In this document: one piece after another, positions 10,789-22,641 of the stretch
Layout of the letters: each line of letters opens with the position of its first letter
Numbering within the stretch: position 1 is the stretch's first letter
Assembly: GCF_017654505.1 (NCBI RefSeq)
Contig: NC_054559.1
Span: forward strand, 2,265,146-2,329,145
Direction of reading: 5' to 3'
DNA: 64,000 nt
Origin: Polyodon spathula
Taxonomy: Eukaryota > Chordata > Actinopteri > Acipenseriformes > Polyodontidae
Program-made: the position numbers and the translations under genes
Notes under the pieces: generated by a model
The model's database searches: none
What the model saw: only the letters and a program-made list of their open reading frames with translations
Told to the model about the DNA's origin: nothing

Positions 10789-12404
10789 GCAAGACCACGA
10801 TGTGCAGTGAAGACACATGCAAGGGTCCAGAGGGGTGACCTTTATGATGCATAATAGGATCAAATAGTCACTAAAATTGACTATTTTGTTAAGACAAATT
10901 GAAATGAGATGGGGAAGAGTATATAGTCATACTAACTACTAAACACACATTCTTCATGCAAGAACCATTTGGTGAACTGGAATGAGGTAGGTCATGTCTT
11001 CGGTGTTGTATCACAATACAAACAATACATACTGTACCACTATGACAACATGATGCACCATGTAAAGAAACACACACCAAATCGTTGCGTACCTTTTTTC
11101 ATGAGTTTCCTCATTCCTTTTGATTTTAAACCTACATTTTCCACTTTAACAGTCCCTGTTTAGAACTCATTTTGGATCATTTAACCATAGCCTATACTTT
11201 AAGTGCAGCACAGAAACCAGGACACAGTTGGAAAACAAATGGAAGATGACTTGGGACAAAGTGCTGAGGGTATGGAATGTACTACTTAGTCATGCTTTTA
11301 ATGCCAAATTATTTGAATCTGTAAGTCTTGAGATCAATCACTTACTAGGAACTGGACCAGCATAGATGGGCCAAATGGCCTCCTCTTGTTGGTAAATCAC
11401 CCTATTTTACCCAATGTGATATTAGTTACTGTAGACAATCAGTGCTGATTGGGGTTTATCACAGGTAAATAGATATGTATAAAAATCACATCAATAATGC
11501 TCCCAGTTTCAATTAATGGTAATCAAAACATTTGTTTTGTCATTTAACAGTACAGTAGTAAATACAAATAAGTAGATTAACTGGAGAACATGTATAAAGT
11601 GTTTAAAAAAACATGTCTGAGTTTAGAATTACTAAAATAAACGCAATTGAGTGAGAAACATTTCAAATCAAGTCTAGAGACGTGTGTCATTGAATTTATT
11701 AGGTTTCTAGTATTTCTAAATCAAGCACTGTTGAAGGCCACTAGAGTACAAATACAAAGACGTTTGCTCAGAGTAAAAAATGGCAGTAACTGTGCTGGCC
11801 AGAAAAGAATAAACCAAGAAGTGCAAAGTACCTCTTTTTCAGACTCCAGCTGTTAGTTACCAAAATGCGCCACGGTACGCAAAGCGAGTGCAACATTGAG
11901 ACTGAAACCTGATTGCAGAGCTGCAGGTGTGGAGGTGGTGCCTGGTTACCCAACAAAACCCCCTGCCACAATAAGAGCTCAGTCAAAAGTGCTGGAAAGC
12001 TGTTCTAAGATTTAGAAAATCTAGTACTGCAGGCAAGACTAGTGAAGATCGCTTCTGTCTCAAATTGGTAAAATGCCAGGGTCCCATTTTAATAACAGCA
12101 GTATTGAGATACTGTTAAGTAGATACCGCTAACTTAAATGGCATATCAGGCTATATTGGGTAAAGGAGGCAGCTTTTCTGGTTGCCAGTATCCACACATA
12201 CACTAAATAGAAACCACCACAAAGAGACCACCTGTCTTTCTACACACAGTTTATAAAAGGCAGTTACAGAATGTTTTTATTCCGTCAAATCAGGTATGTA
12301 AGTACAAGCGCATTTGAAAGTGTTTAACAAGGAGGTGTCTATTTGTCTCATCGATGCTTGTCTGGTTCCTAGTAGCAGATTTCTATCAAAACTTAAGATC
12401 TCAA
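10789..12404. other. Intron sequence, no gene seen
   Basis: AT-rich sequence. A short stretch at about 11366-11390 (GATGGGCCAAATGGCCTCCT) resembles the CR1 3' end motif and may be an old tail fragment. No coding signal. Confidence 0.5.
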
Positions 12405-12575
12405 AGTTACTGAACAGGGTTGAAGACAGAGCCCATTACTTTCCCTAGCTTTCTGCTTTGTTGTACATATTCCAGCAATATCTTTTTCAACATAATTGAT
12501 AAGTTATTAACATGTCCCTGCTCATAAACCAGTTACTCCCATCAAAATGTCTTCTGAATTCACTACATTGGCAGC
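12405..12575. repeat. Foldback/MITE-like repeat, copy 2
   Basis: Its reverse complement aligns with 3110-3262, including ATTCAGAAGAC, AGCAGGGACA and AATTATGTTGAAAAAGATATT. It also has a direct relation to 3039-3100. Confidence 0.6.
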
Positions 12576-14640
12576 TTCAATCCAACCTGTTCAATCAGAA
12601 ACATTTTACTGGTTTCTGACATGCCTCGCAAATTTCAGTATTTTGACTGGTTCATCTGTCCTACCTGCACGTGTCAACAGGTTTATGAATATGCATGACA
12701 AGCCCCAAATGGCAATAAACCTGCTGATGTGAAATAACCTAGAAAGTGCACAAGTCATGAATGGATTTATTTAATTTGTTAGAATCCCTTTAGAAAAAAA
12801 GCTCAAGCCAAACAAAAAGCTTGTATTAACAAAACACTGAATTACAGGGCTCCAACACTATAGGACAGTTTGATAATTGATTCTCACTAATGGTTGTATT
12901 AACCACTTTACAGACCAGCGCTCTCATCAGAGGTCACCCCACAGCCAAACATTTTGACCATTTTTACCACTTTAAAAATTTTAAAAGACCTATAAAAACT
13001 TGGTGAAAACATGTTTTTATTTCCAGATCCTTGCCAGACCATACTACATTTCCATCCAAACCCTTTTTTTTCCACAATACTCAAAAATGAACAGGTTTAT
13101 TTGTATTATTTTCTACCTTTAGGAAGCATTTTCTCAACAGAACATTTTAAATATATGAAGGTTACCTTCGGTACCCTGGGACTTGTTTCACAATTTAACA
13201 TGAATTATTGAACTTGGTTAGTCAACAACCAACTCCACCACATGGTACCTTAGTAAACAGCTGCAGTGAAAATGTCAACTGGCTGCATAATATAAACATA
13301 CATACACAAAGCTCATATATTAAAAAGTGCATAACCTACTGGTACTTCCTAATCATGCAGCAAATGCATTGAGTTATAATACAAATCTAGATGTATTAAG
13401 GAATACAATACAAATACGCATATGTAGAAAAAAAAATCTTTCTACCTTTGATTATTACATTATACATCCACAACACAGATTTACAAGTATAAAGAAATCT
13501 TAAATCATTCCAAGCTGCTCCTGATAGTTACATTACATTCTATATGTGTTTGACAAGGGTAAGCCCATAATCTGTCACTATCCCAATAACAATGAAATTA
13601 CTATTTTCACAAATTATACAAAAAAAATGAAAAGAACAAACAGGAAAATAGACTGTACACAGGATGTTACTGTTTATACATGCATATAATTCCAAATAAA
13701 ACGCTTATCTAGAGATGCGCAGATGAATTACTTCCATGTATTAGATGTTTGCATTGTCCTTTGAGGTTAATGGACAGAATGCCCTAGTTACACAGCTAAG
13801 GGGGGACATATCACGTACAAACCCACTAGGGGAATGGATTACAGCTAGTGGAGTTTGCAAAGGGGTTAACAGCTAGGTCAGTTGAACAGCAAATTGTAAA
13901 AGGACTATTTTACTGACGGGCAATAACAAACTTTTTGATGCGTTAAGACAGAAAAATAAGAGGGATTTATATAGTAAGCTTTCTATTAAAAGTACACAAC
14001 ATAACATAGCACCCTGGCACTTTGACCATATGATTAGTGAAGATTTACCACTGATCCACCGTAAAAATGCAACTTTGTCTTACAACACCTGGCATAAATC
14101 TTGTTAACTTAGAATTTGTTGGCCACTAGTTTAGGACCACACACAAGTTTCTTATGCAGAGATCGTCCGAGAAACAGCAGACTTCTAAAAAAAAATAGCA
14201 GAGACCAAACATTTCACACCTGTTTCTGGATCTAAACTGATACTGGCAAAACGCACGCTGTCACCCCCCCTCACTGTCAACAACTTCCTCACACAGTAAC
14301 TTGTAGTTGCTTTCATAGGTGTCACATGTAAGATTACCATTTGTAAGATTTCTCAGTCTGTCAAAACGTGGATTGAACTTGGATCTGAACTACAGCAAAA
14401 ACCTTCATATACTTTCTTGCATTTGTTGGACCCGATTAGTTATTAACAAAGAGCCACAGTTTTACAGAAATTAAAATTAACAAATATAAATACATAAACT
14501 AGTAGGTCAATAAAATGCATCCCCTGCAGGGCTGTAAATTCAAAATTAGGAGTGATCAGTATGGTTGTCAGCTTTCATCACGACATACAGAACAGTACAG
14601 AAGAATTAGCAATGCAAGGACATCCAAGTGAAAGCATCCT
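12576..14640. other. Intron sequence, no gene seen
   Basis: Unique-looking AT-rich DNA without recognisable repeats or open frames that carry motifs. TTAACCACTTTACAGACC near 12898 faintly resembles a piggyBac-type end, but no partner was found. Confidence 0.5.
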
Positions 14641-14800
14641 TACACTGGCTACTCTGTTTACTGCGTATTCCTTCGGATGAGACGTAAAACCGAGGTCCTA
14701 CTGCAAGTGATATGCAGCAGCAGCAGCTGTGATGCATAGTTCACCCCCTGTTCTCGAAGGTCGATTTGGATAAAAGTGTCAGCTAAATAACTAAATAATA
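14641..14800 (+). mobile_element. SINE remnant with L2-type 3' tail
   Basis: Contains CCTTCGGATGAGACGTAAAA followed by CCGAGGTCCT, a sequence common in fish SINEs. It ends in TTTGGATAAAAGTGTCAGCT and AAATAACTAAATAATAAAT, the conserved stem-loop and short-repeat tail that lets L2 LINE reverse transcriptase mobilise such elements. Confidence 0.65.
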
Positions 14801-15490
14801 AATATTCCAGTTTCACAATAGTTTGAGACCTCTAACATCTTATTTCAATACTTTTGCATTTGTTTGTTTTATTCAGTTTGCATCATTATTTTTATGCAAG
14901 TTTTTTCCAGTCAGCTTTTCACTTCATCAGTTGCATTTTTTATTTATTTATTTATATAACAGGTTTAGGTTTGGGTACGAAGGCGAAGTGCTTGTGAATG
15001 CCCGCTAGTACTGTACAGCACCTTTCAGCAACAAACCTAAAGAAAACAGCTCTACCCACTGAACACCCAGACTAAGTATGAAGCTGCAGTTATCCCTACT
15101 GAGGGCAATCAGGCAAGTCTTATAACTTTTGTAACGATAGGTAAATGTGCAGATCTATAAAATATACTAGCTATGTGTAAATATATAAATAACTATGAAT
15201 AAAAACGTTAGCACAAAATAAGGGCAGTGACACAGACGTATATTGGGATTTCTGGGTTTGTATGAATAAAGCTAGCATTGTTGCATGATGGGGGTAGATG
15301 TTGCTTGGAAGGTGTATTGTTGGGAGGTGTGTTTGAGATGAGCAAGAGGCGGAGAAAGAAAGAACAAAAATTGAAATTGAAATGCTGCCTGTGATTTTAA
15401 TTAGCAGTTTGAATCAAATCATTTTATTTGCCTTGTTGGTTATTTGTTAATTGACAGTTAACTAATCTCTTATATGCTAAACTTATTATG

Positions 15491-15712
15491 TGCAATATAT
15501 TCAATTAGCTACTTATGTGCAATATATGTAATGAGTTTATTAAGTGTGCAATTATTTATATATAGATAGATATAAACTTATTGGGTTTAATAACTATTTG
15601 AGTGCAATATAACTGGTGGTGCAATACAGAACAACAGTGTGAAATGTTAATTTATTGGGTGCAATATAACCAATTAACAGTGTGATTGGTCAATTGATGT
15701 AATTGATGTATA
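15491..15712. repeat. Cluster of GTGCAATATA motifs
   Basis: GTGCAATATA or close variants recur about six times in roughly 220 bases (for example near 15491, 15514, 15602, 15659) with irregular spacing. This is probably a decayed tandem repeat. Confidence 0.5.
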
Positions 15713-15892
15713 GTATATTTCAATTAATTTGTGCAACTGAGTCACTAGTCAAGAGGTCTGCTTGTTATTTGTAGAGGGTAATAAATGCTTGAGAAATGTA
15801 TGGTTCCTCAGTGCTTCTCTGGCTGTTTTTTTTTTTTTCAAATTATGTAGTTATTCTTCTTCCCTGGGCATGCGTGCGTGCATATAATATAT

Positions 15893-16320
15893 ATACGAGA
15901 GGAGGCATTCGGCCCATCTTGCTCGTTTGGTTGTTAGTAGCACACACACATCAAGCACTTCTTGAAGGATCCCAGGGTGTCAGCTTCAACAACATTACTG
16001 GGGAGTTGATTCCAGACCCTCACAATTCTCTGTGTAAAAAAGTGGCTTGAATTTTTTCAAACTCCATTTGTGACCCCTGGTCCTTTTCAGGCACAAAGAC
16101 CCTTGCGTCCACTGTCAATACCTTTTAGAATTTTGAATGCTTGAATTAGGTCGCAGTAGTCTTCTTTGCTGAAGCAGCCTGTCTGCAGATGCCTGAGTGC
16201 ACCAATATTCAAGATGAGGTCTTACAAGTGCATTGTACAGTTTTAACATTACTTCCCTTGATTTAAATTCAACACTTTTCACAATGTATCCGAGTATCTT
16301 GTTAGCCTGGACATTGCCTA
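15893..16320 (-). mobile_element. CR1 LINE fragment (3' part)
   Basis: Matches the 3' third of the CR1 reading frame and its tail at 40800-41410, with small internal deletions. The frame encodes NKILGYIVKSVEFKSREVML and is then broken by deletions and stops. Confidence 0.85.
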
Positions 16321-16510
16321 GATGAAGACACAGTGTCTCGCACCCTCCACTGTGAAATGTGGTGGAGGATCGGCCATGTATCTGCCCAGTGATGATCTGG
16401 GGTGTTGCTTCAGCAAGGCTGGAATCGGGCAGCTTTGGCATGAATCAAGCCAAGTACAATGGTTGTCCTGGCGTTCAGAAAACTTTTGCTTCCTTTCTGC
16501 TCTGACAATG
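16321..16510 (+). mobile_element. Tc1 transposase fragment (middle)
   Basis: Encodes STVKCGGGSAM, a small insertion, then GCCFSKAGIGQL. This corresponds to the region between the first and second catalytic Asp of Tc1. It lies between two CR1 pieces. Confidence 0.65.
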
Positions 16511-16652
16511 ATGTTGCATCCTCAAAAAAATCAAGCAAGTTAGTTAGACACGATCTCCCTTTCCTAAAATGTTGACTGTCTCCCAGGACTCTGTTACCAT
16601 ATAGGTAATTTTCCATTATAGTTTCCATAAGTTTGCATATAATAGAAGTCAG
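16511..16652 (-). mobile_element. CR1 LINE fragment (RT region)
   Basis: Matches 41965-42115 of the long CR1 (the segment coding for GRSCLTNLLDFFEDAT) with a deletion. It is not contiguous with the CR1 piece at 15893-16320: about 550 bases of CR1 are missing between them and Tc1 sequence sits there instead. Confidence 0.75.
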
Positions 16653-17330
16653 AGGAACACACACAGCTCTTGTACCTTGTACTTGGCTTGATTCATGCGT
16701 CCTTCACAAAGACAAATCTGCCCAACTTCCATGCCACACAGCCAGGTCAATCAAGGGGGTGGATGGAGGACCACCAGATCAAGACCCTGTCATGGCCAGC
16801 CCAATCTCCAGACAAGACTGAACCTCCAGACCTGAAAATTGAAAGCCTCTAGAATGTGATCAAGAGGAAGATGGATGGTCACAAGCCATCACACAAAGCC
16901 GAGCTGCTTGAATTTTTGTGCCAGGAGTGGCATAAAGTCACCCAACATCAATGTGAAAGACTGGTGGAGAGCATGCCAAGACGCATGAAAGCTGTGATTG
17001 AAAATCAGGGTTGTTCCACCAAATATTGATTTCTGAACTCTTCCTAAGTTAAAACATTAGTATTGTGTTGTTTAAAAATGAATATGAACTTATTTTCTTT
17101 GCATTATTCGAGGTCTGACAACACCATCTTTTTTGTTATTTTGACCAGTTGTTATTTTCTGCAAATAAATCCTCTAAATGACAATATTTTTATTTGGAAT
17201 TTGGTAGAAATGTTGTCAGTAGTTTAAAGAATAAAACAAAAATGTTCACTTTACCCAAACACATACCTATAAATAGTAAAACCAGAGAAACTGATAATTT
17301 TGCAGTGGTCTCTTAATTTTTCCAGAGCTG
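16653..17330 (+). mobile_element. Tc1 element, 3' part with TIR
   Basis: Encodes HTARSIK, WPAQSPD, the E motif region, and a C terminus with ESMPRRMKAVIENQG and a stop TGA near 17028. A non-coding 3' end follows that finishes TTTCCAGAGCTG before TA (17331-17332). A single-base disruption precedes HTARS and TAG interrupts the frame near 16850. It belongs to a different Tc1 lineage from the one at 412-1994. Confidence 0.75.
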
Positions 17331-17332
17331 TA

Positions 17333-17999
17333 TATATGATGTAGTGATGTCACATATGCAGAAGTGAATTATTATGTCCTAGTAGCGGATTGGTGACAAT
17401 TAAATATGGTAGATTGCGCATTTGCCTGGCAGCCCAGATAGCCAACCGTTACACTTTATTTATGTTACCATATTAAATTACTGCAGTGACTGTACCATGG
17501 AAAAGCATTGGCAAACAAACATTTTATGCAAATGCCAGTTTCTGAAAATCCTAACTTGTATTCCTACTTCTGGTAGCAGATTAATGTGGAATCACGACCT
17601 TACAGCAATCTACTGAGAGTCTACATGCAAGCCATTCGGCTATTTAACAGTGTTAAAGCATATCCTAATACTCATTTAATAATTTTAATATTCATGTTGG
17701 GGGTGGGGGGGGGGGGGGCACGTTACCAACATACTTGTTTTAAATACCGGAAGGAAGTTGAAGTTGTAAACTCTACACCTGATTAACTGTTTCAGGTAAA
17801 ACTGTTGCATTGCTGAACACAGAATAAACTACTCCAGAACTTGCCAATATTGCTGCAATGTTGACCTTAAGACTGGCTGCAAACTCATTCTAGTACCTTA
17901 CAGTAAACTCATCCAGAAATCTGCTTAACAAAAATAAAAAAAATACAGCCAAAAAAAACCCCACATTTTTACAGCCAAAAACGGCAGAGTTGAATCATT
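17333..17999. other. Intron sequence, G-rich run, no gene
   Basis: Contains a nearly pure G tract at about 17699-17718, the longest in the window. Nothing coding. Confidence 0.5.
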
Positions 18000-18672
18000 G
18001 TACCAGTCGAATATTGAAAATCAAAGATTAAGCATGACGGTCCTGAGGTCCTTTCACCCTTCTTATACTGCTGGATCCCCCGTGAATACGCCACAGTAAG
18101 ACTCAACCCTGCCCCTATCCACTGTGTAATTATTTTCGTTGTAATACCCAGTAGTATTTCCTGATTTCCATTACATGAGAGTAGATGTTGAACTTCCTGC
18201 TGATTTGAATTCGGCTCTCGCAAAGATAAGCACCAACTAAGATCTAGCTTTGCAGAAAACTAATGTGATCCATCTGCATCTCATCCATTTGCGTTGTTTT
18301 CTTTTGATGATGTAGATATCCTTCTGTCTGGTGTTGATTGTTGAAGTGTAATGCTGGCTCCAGGGATCAACCAGTGCAGTCTCCCTAGCGCATCAGCATG
18401 ACAACCGTCTGGATTGAGCCAAGTAGGGTACATCTCTGGGGTCTTCAAGGTGGGCACCTTCCATCCTCTGTATTTCGTTGACTAGCCCATGACACCAAGA
18501 GGGCTCAACAGTGATTCTGGCGTCCCAGCATCACCCACCTCCATCGCCCACTCAGCTCAGCCCAGCTTACTTACCTGTACATCAGCGTTGCTTGCTTTCT
18601 ATTGTGCTTGAGATCCCCATCCAGAATCTTTGTCTCAAACACAGCCAGTTGCTGCTCCTTCAGATAAGTTCT

Positions 18673-19931
18673 TCACTGTGCAACGCAACTCTTGGCCACT
18701 AAACCCGACATCTCTAAGAAACCAGTATGTAGAGTGCGCCACAAATCCTTGACAACCCACCTCCGTGGGTAAACTCGGACTCTCCATCCTCGCTCTTCCG
18801 CTTCAGCAGCTAGTTGAGCATACCGAAGTTTCTTCCTCTCATACGCCTCATCCACAGCATCTTCCCATGGCACTGTTAACTCTACCAGGTGAACAAGGCA
18901 TGCTGATCCTTACGATAAGTTGCGTGTGGCAACTTATTGGTCAGGTTACGCTCGTCTTCCAGTGCTAAGGCCAAACATCACAGCACCTGGTCATGGCACC
19001 AAGTAAACCGTCCTTGGCTAAGACCCACCTTATATTCTGTCAAAATGTGCCTTAATGTTGCAGGTAAAGAACACAAAGGACATGAGGGATCCTCACCCAC
19101 CCAGAGGTTTAGGTTCTGTGGTGATGGGAGAACATCATATGCTGATCTGATGAGGAAACTGATCCTGCTCTGTTCCACTGTCCATAGGTCTTGCCTGCCA
19201 AACTTGTTTTGTTCCCACACACTCCCTTCTCGTCCATTCTCCCTGCTTGGCCTGGGAAATGGCCTTTACGCACCTGATCCTCTCCTCCTGCTTTTGCACC
19301 TCATTGACTACCAGCATCCTCCGTTGAGCTGGGGTTGCCTTATGCCATGTAGGAGGAGCTGAACTGAGACCAAACCTCCTTGACCCATAATAACTCAGAT
19401 TCAAAGGGCAGCCTTAGCATCTTCCACAGCTTTCTTTGCTGTCCATTTTCTTCCAGTTTTCAACACAGGTGCTGCCTCCCTTACGCATTTGTCACGTTAA
19501 TCTACTAATGTAATTTCCAGTCGGACTTTGGCGCACTTAAGCTCCTCGGTTAGAGCAGAGATTGGTAGCTGCAGTATTCCTTTACCATAAAGTCTCACTC
19601 TGCTGAGGCAGCATGGAACTCCCAACCATTTCCTGACATATGAACTGATTAAAGCTTCCAGCTTCTCAACTGTTGTCAAGGAAACCTCGTACAAAGTCAG
19701 TGGCCACAGCAGTCTTGGCAGTAGGCCAAACCGAAAGCACCAGAGTTTCAGTTTGCCTGGTAAAACGCTGCCGTCTATGCTTTTCAACCCTTCCACTGCT
19801 TGTTGTCTAACTTCTCCCACACGAACTGTGTTCTTTAGATCCCTATCGTACCATCTCCCTAGACTTTTCACTGGCTTTTCAGACACTGTTGGTATTGCCT
19901 CATCATTAATGTAGAACCTTTTATCTACCAC
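18673..19931 (-). pseudogene. R2-type LINE: RT thumb, zinc knuckle, endonuclease
   Basis: Reading from 19931 down: GKVVDKRFYINDE, then VSEKPVKSLGRWYD, then GLLPRLLWPLTLYEV and VRKWLGVPCCLSRVRLYG, the region after the RT palm. Next is NLWVGEDPSCPLCSLPATLRHILTEY (19135-19050), the CCHC knuckle in which the last Cys is replaced by Tyr. Then come VTVPWEDAVDEAYERKKLRY and LAAEAEERGWRVRV (18870-18770), the restriction-like endonuclease segment. Frameshifts separate the blocks. The missing Cys and the shifts mean it is inactive. Confidence 0.65.
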
Positions 19932-20181
19932 TTTACCTTTAATTTAGAGATGCTCCTTGATTTAGTGGGCTTGAATTGCATTTGTGCCCATAATGTTATT
20001 GGTTAATTTGCCCAATAACACCGTGTAACAATTATTATTATTTTTTTTTTTTTTGTTCCTGGGTAGTAAGTGTTATTTCCTAATTGCTTATGCCTCAAAA
20101 GTATAGAAAATGGCTATTATTCCCCACAAACTTTGCTTTTGTGACCAGGACAGTGATATTTTGAAATTTACCTATTTTCCA
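19900..20181 (+). repeat. Inverted repeat arm, left
   Basis: Pairs with the reverse complement of 21027-21295 at roughly 95% over about 270 bases. The outer 45-60 bases are R2-type LINE coding sequence (the KVVDKRFYINDE codons); the inner part belongs to the nested element. Confidence 0.85.
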
Positions 20182-21242
20182 GAACATTCCAGATAGATTC
20201 AGTGCTGAGTAAACTTGGAGTAACTTCTAGAACTTTCCAGTAATATAAATAGTAGTATAAATACAGGGGCCTTAAGCCCACCAGTTCAGTTTGGTTCCAG
20301 GTGCCTAAGTGGATACATATCTGCATTTTTCTGAGATGGCATCAAGAGGCTGCAAGTATCCGGCAGACGCATTTTGCTACGTCTGCAGCCAATTTATCAA
20401 GACAAGAATGAAAAAGTACTCCGTGGAAGCATCTGCTAAGATGTGTGAGGCCTACAAGGCATATTTCGGCATGCCTGTCGGGGATCAAGACAAACCCTGG
20501 GCACCTCATTTCACCTGCGAGCACTGCAAAAAAACTCTGGAAGGTAAGATGGACAATTGTTGCTCAGAATTTTATGTTATAAAATGTGTTCATTTTTCCT
20601 GGGCAATCACAAGGCCGAAAACTATGTGGAGCTGGTTGAGACTCTGGTGAAGAACTATGGCACAATGGGCTGTAGGATGTCCCTCAAAGTCCATATCCTT
20701 GATGCTCATCTTGATAAATTCAAGGAGGAGAACATGGGAGCATACTCGGAGGAGCAAGGCGAGCACTTCCACCAGGATATACTGGACTTTGAACGCCGCT
20801 ACCAAGGACAGTATAACGAGAACATGACGGGAGACTACATTTTGGGGCTGATTTGTGAAAGTGATTTACAGTATAATCGTATATCTCGAAAAACTGCTCA
20901 CTTCTAAATCTTTTTTTAGTCATTTTTGTATTACTTTAGTATAAATACATGTTAATTTGGATTCATATGTTGTTTTTTTCTGACTATGTGAACGAAAAGA
21001 CACAAAATTCGCCTGTTTTCTCATTGGAAATAGGTACATTTCAAAATATCACTGTCCTGGTCACAAAAGCAAAGTTCGTGGGGAATAGCCATTTTCTATA
21101 CTTTTGAGGCATAAGCAATTAGGAAATAACACTTACTACCCAGGAACAAAAAAAAAAAAAATAATTGTTACACAGTGTTATTGGGCAAATTAACCAATAA
21201 CATTATGGGCAAGAATGAAATTCAAGCCCACTAAATCAAGGA
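19950..21242 (+). mobile_element. Nested DNA transposon, family not identified
   Basis: A segment of about 1.3 kb interrupting the R2-type LINE between its RT palm and thumb. Long, nearly perfect inverted repeats (about 230 bp) flank a short body with a transposon-type gene fragment. The exact ends are uncertain because the inverted repeat continues into LINE sequence. The interior looks like an internal-deletion derivative, since N-terminal and C-terminal coding blocks lie only about 60 bases apart. Confidence 0.6.
20336..20907 (+). pseudogene. Transposon-encoded protein, N and C termini only
   Basis: The first block starts at ATG 20336 (MASRGCKYPADAFCYVC) and carries two CxxC pairs (CYVC and CEHC) with the core YKAYFGMPVGDQDKPWAPH between them. 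It runs to LEG followed by GTAAGA, which could be a splice donor (20545). The second block, in another frame (about 20600-20907), contains NYGTMGCRMSLKVHILDAHL, SEEQGEHFHQDI and ERRYQGQY, and ends SRKTAHF-TAA. I recall similar two-ended proteins as multi-copy hypothetical genes in invertebrates and fish. The large middle part expected between them is absent. No enzymatic function can be assigned. Confidence 0.55.
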
Positions 21243-21295
21243 GCATCTCTAAATTAAAGGTAAAGTAGTAGATAAAAGGTTCTACATTAATGATG
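21027..21295 (-). repeat. Inverted repeat arm, right
   Basis: Reverse complement of 19900-20181. It includes a second copy of the LINE codons KVVDKRFYINDE, here on the plus strand and so opposite to the LINE in which it lies. Confidence 0.85.
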
Positions 21296-22060
21296 AAATC
21301 AAAAATTGTGTTACATAATGTAATCGATTAGTGCAGTCACCTTTGTCATGTCATCCATGTATGCTCAAATTGGTGGTAGTCGCATTCAAGAAGCCAAGCG
21401 CTCTCCTCCCACTACCCATTTTGATGACCTAATAATTACTTCCATGGTAAAAGCCAGTGGAGAAATGGAAAATCCTGTCATTATTCCAACTAGGCATTGC
21501 CATGTAGTGCTGAATTCTGAAGTTGAAAAACTAAATTGCAAATCTCCAAAGTAAGCTTTCACTAAATTTATTGTCATCGGTTCACTGAAAAAATCAAATG
21601 CTGCCCAAAGTAGTTCATGTAGCACTGAACCATATGCATTAGCCAAATCCATGAATGTCACATGGAGCTCCTTCCTCTCCTTTTTTGCTGAATTTGTTGC
21701 CAGATTACACTGATGTGTTCTAAGCATCTTGGGAAACCTGGAATACCTGCTTTATGTACTGAAGTGTCAATGAAGCAGTTATTAAATAGGTAGGTTGACA
21801 ATCTCTGCGTGATTAATGATGAAGAAAATCTTGCCTTCTACGTTTAATAGGGAAATAGGACAGAACTGACTGATGCTTGTAGAATCCTTTTCTTTTGGTA
21901 TGAAAGACTCCACCTGCTCGGCGCCATGCTCTTGGTACAACCTGTTTTTCCCATGCCACTTTCATCAATTTCCACAGGACTCTTAGAACTCCAGAAGCAC
22001 TCTTGTACACTCTGTATGGAACTCCATTAGACCCAGGAGATGATGATGCCCTTGCTTTTT
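21296..22060 (-). pseudogene. R2-type LINE: reverse transcriptase fingers and palm
   Basis: Minus-strand blocks from high to low coordinate: SASGVLRVLWKLMKVAWEK, VPRAWRRAGGVF, then VTFMDLANAYGSVLHELLW (RT motif A region, 21650), then FSISPLAFTMEV and finally AYMDDMTKVTAL at about 21330-21364, the catalytic YxDD box. Asp pairs are intact. A TGA (Arg codon expected) sits just before the AYMDD box, and the frame is shifted near 21730 and 21840. Confidence 0.7.
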
Positions 22061-22641
22061 TTCACAGCTTGCTCTACTTCTTTCCACTTAAGTGCACAGT
22101 CCTCCATTTGGTATTCGGGTGGATTGATAGGTGGGATATCTGAAGGAATTGACATAGGCTCCTGCCTTTTTGAATCTGTGTTTCCTCCAAATATCTCTCC
22201 AGCTCACTTAGATGATTTTGGTGTGCCATTTCTCTCACTGGTGAATATCTTCTTTAAAAATTTGAATGGATCTTTATAAAAAGTTAGTTCTCGCATGCTC
22301 TTTCTTTTTGAAGCTCACCGCAATGTTGCAAGCCTATCTCTTATGACCCTTTGTAACAGATCGAGTCCCTCCTCCTGACTTTGTTCTGCTTTTCTCTATT
22401 GCTTCCTCAACTGCATCCTTTCTTTAACTAAGCAGTCAATCTGCTGCCGTCTAGACTTTCCAGGGAATAGTTTTGTACTTTCTCTCCTTTTTTTCAATTC
22501 CAAACCTCTCGCTTTCATATGCATAGAAGATGTCCCCAAATTTATCCAGCTTCTTTTCAACTGTTCCATTTAACCTTTCCAAAGTAAAACAGAGATCCGT
22601 GTTTACTATGTCCCACGCAGTTTTCTCACAAGCTTGGCCAT

